Origin: Siphonodentalium dalli
Taxonomy: Eukaryota; Mollusca; Scaphopoda; Gadilida; Siphonodentaliidae
DNA length: 64,000 nt
Reading direction: 5' to 3'
Assembly (NCBI GenBank): GCA_032622095.1
Contig: CP136062.1
Coordinates: forward strand, 15,219,710 to 15,283,709
The notes under the pieces are model-generated. The model worked only from the letters and a program-made list of their open reading frames with translations. It did not search any database and was not told the origin of the DNA. Of this stretch, positions 60,934-64,000 are shown piece after piece. Position numbers and translations under genes: made by a program. How positions within the stretch are numbered: the first letter of the stretch is position 1; every line of letters begins with the position of its first letter.

Positions 60934-61118
60934 AGAATACTATTGCTATTCCTGGAGGAAGCGAACATGATATGGGAATAGCAGAGGATGAGGTTATCAA
61001 AACTCGATCTGCTAATATCGACCATTCAGCTAAGGTAGAGTCCTTGGTTTCATCGCTTGAAAAAGATGACACTCGCAAAGCAAAGGACTCAGAAAAAGCC
61101 AAAGGTTTGACATTGTGA
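60934..61118 (+). CDS. Exon H, probable terminal exon
   Basis: Acceptor CCTATATATAG (ends 60933). The first two bases (AG) complete the Lys codon from exon G, then 60 codons run to TGA (61116-61118). The product starts NTIAIPGGSEHDMGIAEDEV, has SLVSSLEKDD and ends in a Lys-rich RKAKDSEKAKGLTL. It is charged and has no membrane segment. A weak donor (AAG/GTTTGA at 61105) is an alternative, which would make this an internal exon. ATTAAA at 61171-61176 favours the terminal reading. Confidence 0.55.
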
Positions 61119-61170
61119 CGATATCTTGTTTCATCCGAGACCTTTAAAATCTCTTGAAATGTGCATAGGG

Positions 61171-61176
61171 ATTAAA
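61171..61176 (+). promoter_or_regulatory. Possible poly(A) signal ATTAAA after exon H
   Basis: The common variant hexamer, 53 bases beyond the stop codon and before a dispersed repeat starts at 61195. Confidence 0.4.
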
Positions 61177-61194
61177 GTATTAATTTTTATACGC

Positions 61195-62460
61195 CGGTTT
61201 TGAAAAAAAACAGAACCTATTATATTATTGGTTCGTCCATCCGTCCGTTTACTTTTTTTGTTTTCGGATGATAACTTTCAGGGTTCCGGGTTCCCCGCCA
61301 ATTTTCACCAGAGTTATGGCCCTTTTTTTTTTTTTTGTACTTAATTTTCATTTCCGGATGATAACTTTAGCAAGTCTTAACTGAATGGAATAAAATGTGG
61401 TATGTGAGTTTACTAGCCCAAAATACAGGTCAAGATCGAATTTGGGTTCCACCTGCCAAAGTTTACCAGAGTTATGGTCCTTGTCAACTTAGAATTTGCC
61501 AAATTTTTTTTTTTTTCGGGTTATAACTTTAGTTTTAGTAATCTTAATGTTTTCAAATTTTGTATATAGATTACTCATATGAAAATACAGGCAGGGACAT
61601 ATCCAGGCCGTTTTGCATACCGTTTACCGGTTTGGGCGCCCAATTGGGTCCCAATTCATATCATAACAAGATATATATATTTATATATATATTGATATAA
61701 GACAAAAGATTTAACTTAAGTTTTACAGTTGGAATAATACTGTAAAGTATGTTTGGCTTTATCTAGCTTTTCATCTGTGAAAACTTCAATTAGTTTGAGT
61801 TAACCCTTCAGACTTCAGTATTTCAATCAAATTCAAGTGAAATTACACAATACAGTACAGGAACAGTGATAAATTTGATCAAGTAAACCTGGTTATCATG
61901 TGGGATCTCATAATACCAAATGAATAATTAACATAGAGATTAGTACTACTAGTAATTACTGCATGTAACTTAATAGACATTATTTCTGTACTACTAGAAA
62001 ATATTATGAATGTGTCTCTCACTTGAATTTCAGAAAATAGCCTAGTATATGAATTACAGTGATAATGGTCTCATTTCAAGCAGGATAAGCATAACCATTG
62101 AACAAGAAGATATCTGACAATAATTTATTAGCATTTTCAATCCATACATATATAAGCAAAATTCCAAAGTTATGCTTCAAAAACTTGATCAAAGTAAACT
62201 CTCAGTAAAATTCAATTAGATTAGCTCTCAATGCATTGGATTTTAAAAAAAATTCAGGGGGAGACCCCTCCCCACCATCAGCATGGGGATACCCCCTCCC
62301 GAACCTACCTCGCTCATGTCTTTGGGATATGCCTTTGGCATATCATTGCCCCAAAAACAGGTGTCCCCAAAAAATCCCTGGATACTTCACTGACAGGTGA
62401 AGTTCGAATTTGGGTTCCGCCCGCCTATTTTAACCAGAATTATGGTCTTTGTTGACTTAT
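61195..62460. repeat. TATACGCC-type dispersed repeat, interrupted
   Basis: Same family as 19993-20965: TATACGCCGGTTTTGAAAAA, CATCCGTCCG, GGATGATAACTTT and GAGTTATGG-CCTTTTT. It is split at 61591/62393 by the element below; the text resumes with AGTTCGAATTTGGGTTCCGC. Confidence 0.75.
61592..62392. mobile_element. Probable hAT-type insertion, 801 bp
   Basis: Ends CAGGGACATATCCAGG and, inverted, CAGTGAAGTATCCAGG, which match a common hAT terminus pattern. ACAGG is present on both sides, but an 8-bp duplication is not clear. Contains GGGGAGACCCCTCCCC-type sub-terminal sequence at the right. Confidence 0.65.
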
Positions 62461-62517
62461 AATTTGACGATTATTTTGGTTTCTGGGTGATAGCTTTAGT
62501 TATAGCAACCACAAGCA

Positions 62518-62884
62518 TGTGTTATTTTTGCTAGATTGTTCTGCAAACATTTTCTAAGGAAACTTGCTCTAATGGCATCATTGAAATCAAAATGAATGAT
62601 CACATCAAGATAGATCCGGCACTTGTCCAAACACATTGACACTGTCTTGTGCATTTGTCTTTCCTTTTCTTGAAAGTTTTCAATTTTAATGAAATGATTG
62701 TCTATTATGAGCTTTATGGTTTTGTTGAGAACATTAATGTACGCAAATTATAAAGAAACAAATTAACCATTTGAAAATAAACATCTCACTCACTTCGTCC
62801 AGTCTAATTAACCCTTTACCCAACAAACCGGCCAAAACCGGCCAAATAAAGCTTCAACAGCCTAAATTATCTTGGGTCTGTCTC
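62518..62884. repeat. Tandem duplication, copy 1 (period ~1.0 kb)
   Basis: Shares with 63518-64000 the blocks TTTTTGCTAG, GACACTGTCTTGT, TTTGTCTTTCCTTTTCTTGA, TTATAAAGAAACAA and CACTTC-TCCAGTCTAATTAACC. Diverged by substitutions and short indels. Confidence 0.8.
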
Positions 62885-63207
62885 AATAAAACCATACAAA
62901 TATGGATATCATTGGAACCGGCTCATTGACCACATTATGATGGTTACAGTTATGCCCTGTGCCAATGCATTCTCTTATATATGCGAGTCGACCATAGGTC
63001 GCCTCGCATATATAAGAGAATGCATTGGCCTAAAAAAAATCTTTTTTTAACACTTTTTACTATTTTTTCTTACATTCTTTAACAATTTTATAATTTTTAA
63101 TGAGTTAAGCCAATGCATTCTCTTATATATGCGAGGCGACCTATGGTCGACTCGCATATATAAGAGAATGCATTGGCACAGGGCCCTTCTGTTGGGTAAA
63201 GGGTTAA
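62808..63207. mobile_element. piggyBac-like MITE, 400 bp
   Basis: TTAACCCTTTACCCAACA at the left, inverse TGTTGGGTAAAGGGTTAA at the right. The interior has two perfect hairpins (62958-63028, 63110-63181). Confidence 0.82.
62958..63181. repeat. Two perfect ~70-bp hairpins
   Basis: 62958-63028 and 63110-63181: GCCAATGCATTCTCTTATAT and following ATGCGAG, an 18-base loop around CCATAGG/CCTATGG, then the inverse. The two hairpins carry the loop in opposite orientation. Confidence 0.9.
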
Positions 63208-63369
63208 AATCAGCCTTCGAAATAGTTACACAATACAGAGTCTAAACGATTTCACTATCATTTATATTACCACTGCTCTAAATAGCTTCTGCATGCATTC
63301 CCTGCAATATGAGGTCACAGTGCACAAATAGTTTACGATTGACAAGATATCTCCATTCAAGCCTGAGTT

Positions 63370-63510
63370 TAGTGTGCTTATGATTTGCAGAATTAGGTCC
63401 CAAGAGGGTGAATTTAGTGACGGTGTGATGTACACCCAATGGGAACCTCGATTATGCAATGTGTCGTCTGCCAATTTGGAACATGAGGCCTAAGCATTCT
63501 GCAAATGACA
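63370..63510. repeat. Decayed copy of the 54314/55758 MITE
   Basis: TTGCAGAATTAGGTCCCAAG and AGGGTGAATTTAGTGA match one arm; the opposite arm (GGGAACCTCGATTATGCAA) is eroded. Confidence 0.6.
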
Positions 63511-63517
63511 GCATGTG

Positions 63518-64000
63518 TGATTTTTGCTAGGTTGTTCTGCATATTGTGAGGAATCTTGCACTAATGCCATCATTGAATTCAAAATTAATGATCGCATCAA
63601 TATAAACCAGTCATTAGTCCACACCCATTGACACTGTCTTGTACCTTTGTCTTTCCTTTTCTTGAAAGTTTTAAATTTTAATGAAACGATTGTCTATTAT
63701 CATCAGCTTAAAAAAGTTTCTTTGTTCAAAACATTAATGTATGAAAATTATAAAGAAACAAGTTAACCATTTAAAATTCAACACCTCACTCACTTCATCC
63801 AGTCTAATTAACCCCTTTACCCAACAAAACCCCTTATAGAGCCCCACATAGACTGGAGCAGACGACACTCTGCAGTGCATGCTTCCATCTGTGTGAGGCT
63901 CCCTGTGGGATAAATCTCTTAATTAACCCTTTACCCAACAAAACGGCCAAAAACTCCCAAATAAAGCTTCAACAGCCTAAAATATCTTCGGTCTGTCTCA
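63518..64000. repeat. Tandem duplication, copy 2 (runs off the window)
   Basis: Second copy of 62518-62884. Between 63815 and 63921 it carries about 107 extra bases, bounded by two copies of TTAACCCTTTACCCAACAAA-like sequence. This looks like a truncated piggyBac-type unit at the same site that holds 62808-63207 in copy 1. Confidence 0.75.

Noticed and set aside
61105-61110. Exon H as an internal exon using the donor GTTTGA
   Set aside because: The donor is weak and an in-frame stop plus ATTAAA follow closely; kept only as an alternative.

Overview
The window looks like nuclear DNA of an invertebrate animal, most likely a mollusc. This is inferred from AT-rich, intron-dominated sequence, GT-AG junctions with AATAAA-type poly(A) signals, a dense load of small non-autonomous DNA transposons, and dispersed families with CCGTCCGTC/GTCTGTC runs that I associate from memory with bivalve and gastropod genomes. 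No bacterial-type gene organisation, tRNA gene or CRISPR array was seen. Species cannot be named from the sequence.

Main gene. One plus-strand gene can be followed over about 42 kb through small exons whose reading phases all fit: A (19050-19228), B (25705-25835), C (49205-49293), D (54784-54882), then either E (55046-55162, with its own stop and poly(A) signal) or G (59425-59491, extendable in frame to 59302) and H (60934-61118, with a stop). The encoded segment is hydrophilic and carries spaced tyrosine motifs (YQHM, YSTV, YHVL, YAVV), which suggests the cytoplasmic tail of a signalling receptor or an adaptor. The 5' exons, including any membrane segment, were not found in the window. The B-C intron (23.4 kb) contains the largest feature of the window.

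Layout. 1-19000: repeats and transposons, with an exceptionally clear nest at 12173-15913 (5S-like sequence, an 8-bp-TSD element holding a second element, a TIR element holding a hAT element holding a SINE), further hAT and fold-back elements, and a decayed minus-strand coding relic near 6.2-6.7 kb. 19000-34850: exons A and B, molluscan-type dispersed repeats, an array of decoy splice acceptors at 23.3-23.7 kb, several MITEs, a possible minus-strand exon at 30.8-31.1 kb, and GC-richer coding-like degenerate repeats at 32.3-34.1 kb. 34853-49112: a 14-kb minisatellite with a 21-bp unit, including a 6,563-bp near-identical tandem duplication. 49-64 kb: exons C to H interspersed with a 38-bp satellite (50.1-53.3 kb), hAT and piggyBac-like MITEs with clear target duplications, a minisatellite with an internal GT run (57.25-57.95 kb), a Tigger/pogo-like N-terminal relic (58.67 kb) and a 1-kb tandem duplication at the end.

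Limits. No search or alignment program was run. Family names come from visible termini, target duplications and memory. Exon calls rest on splice signals plus phase agreement, not on transcripts.
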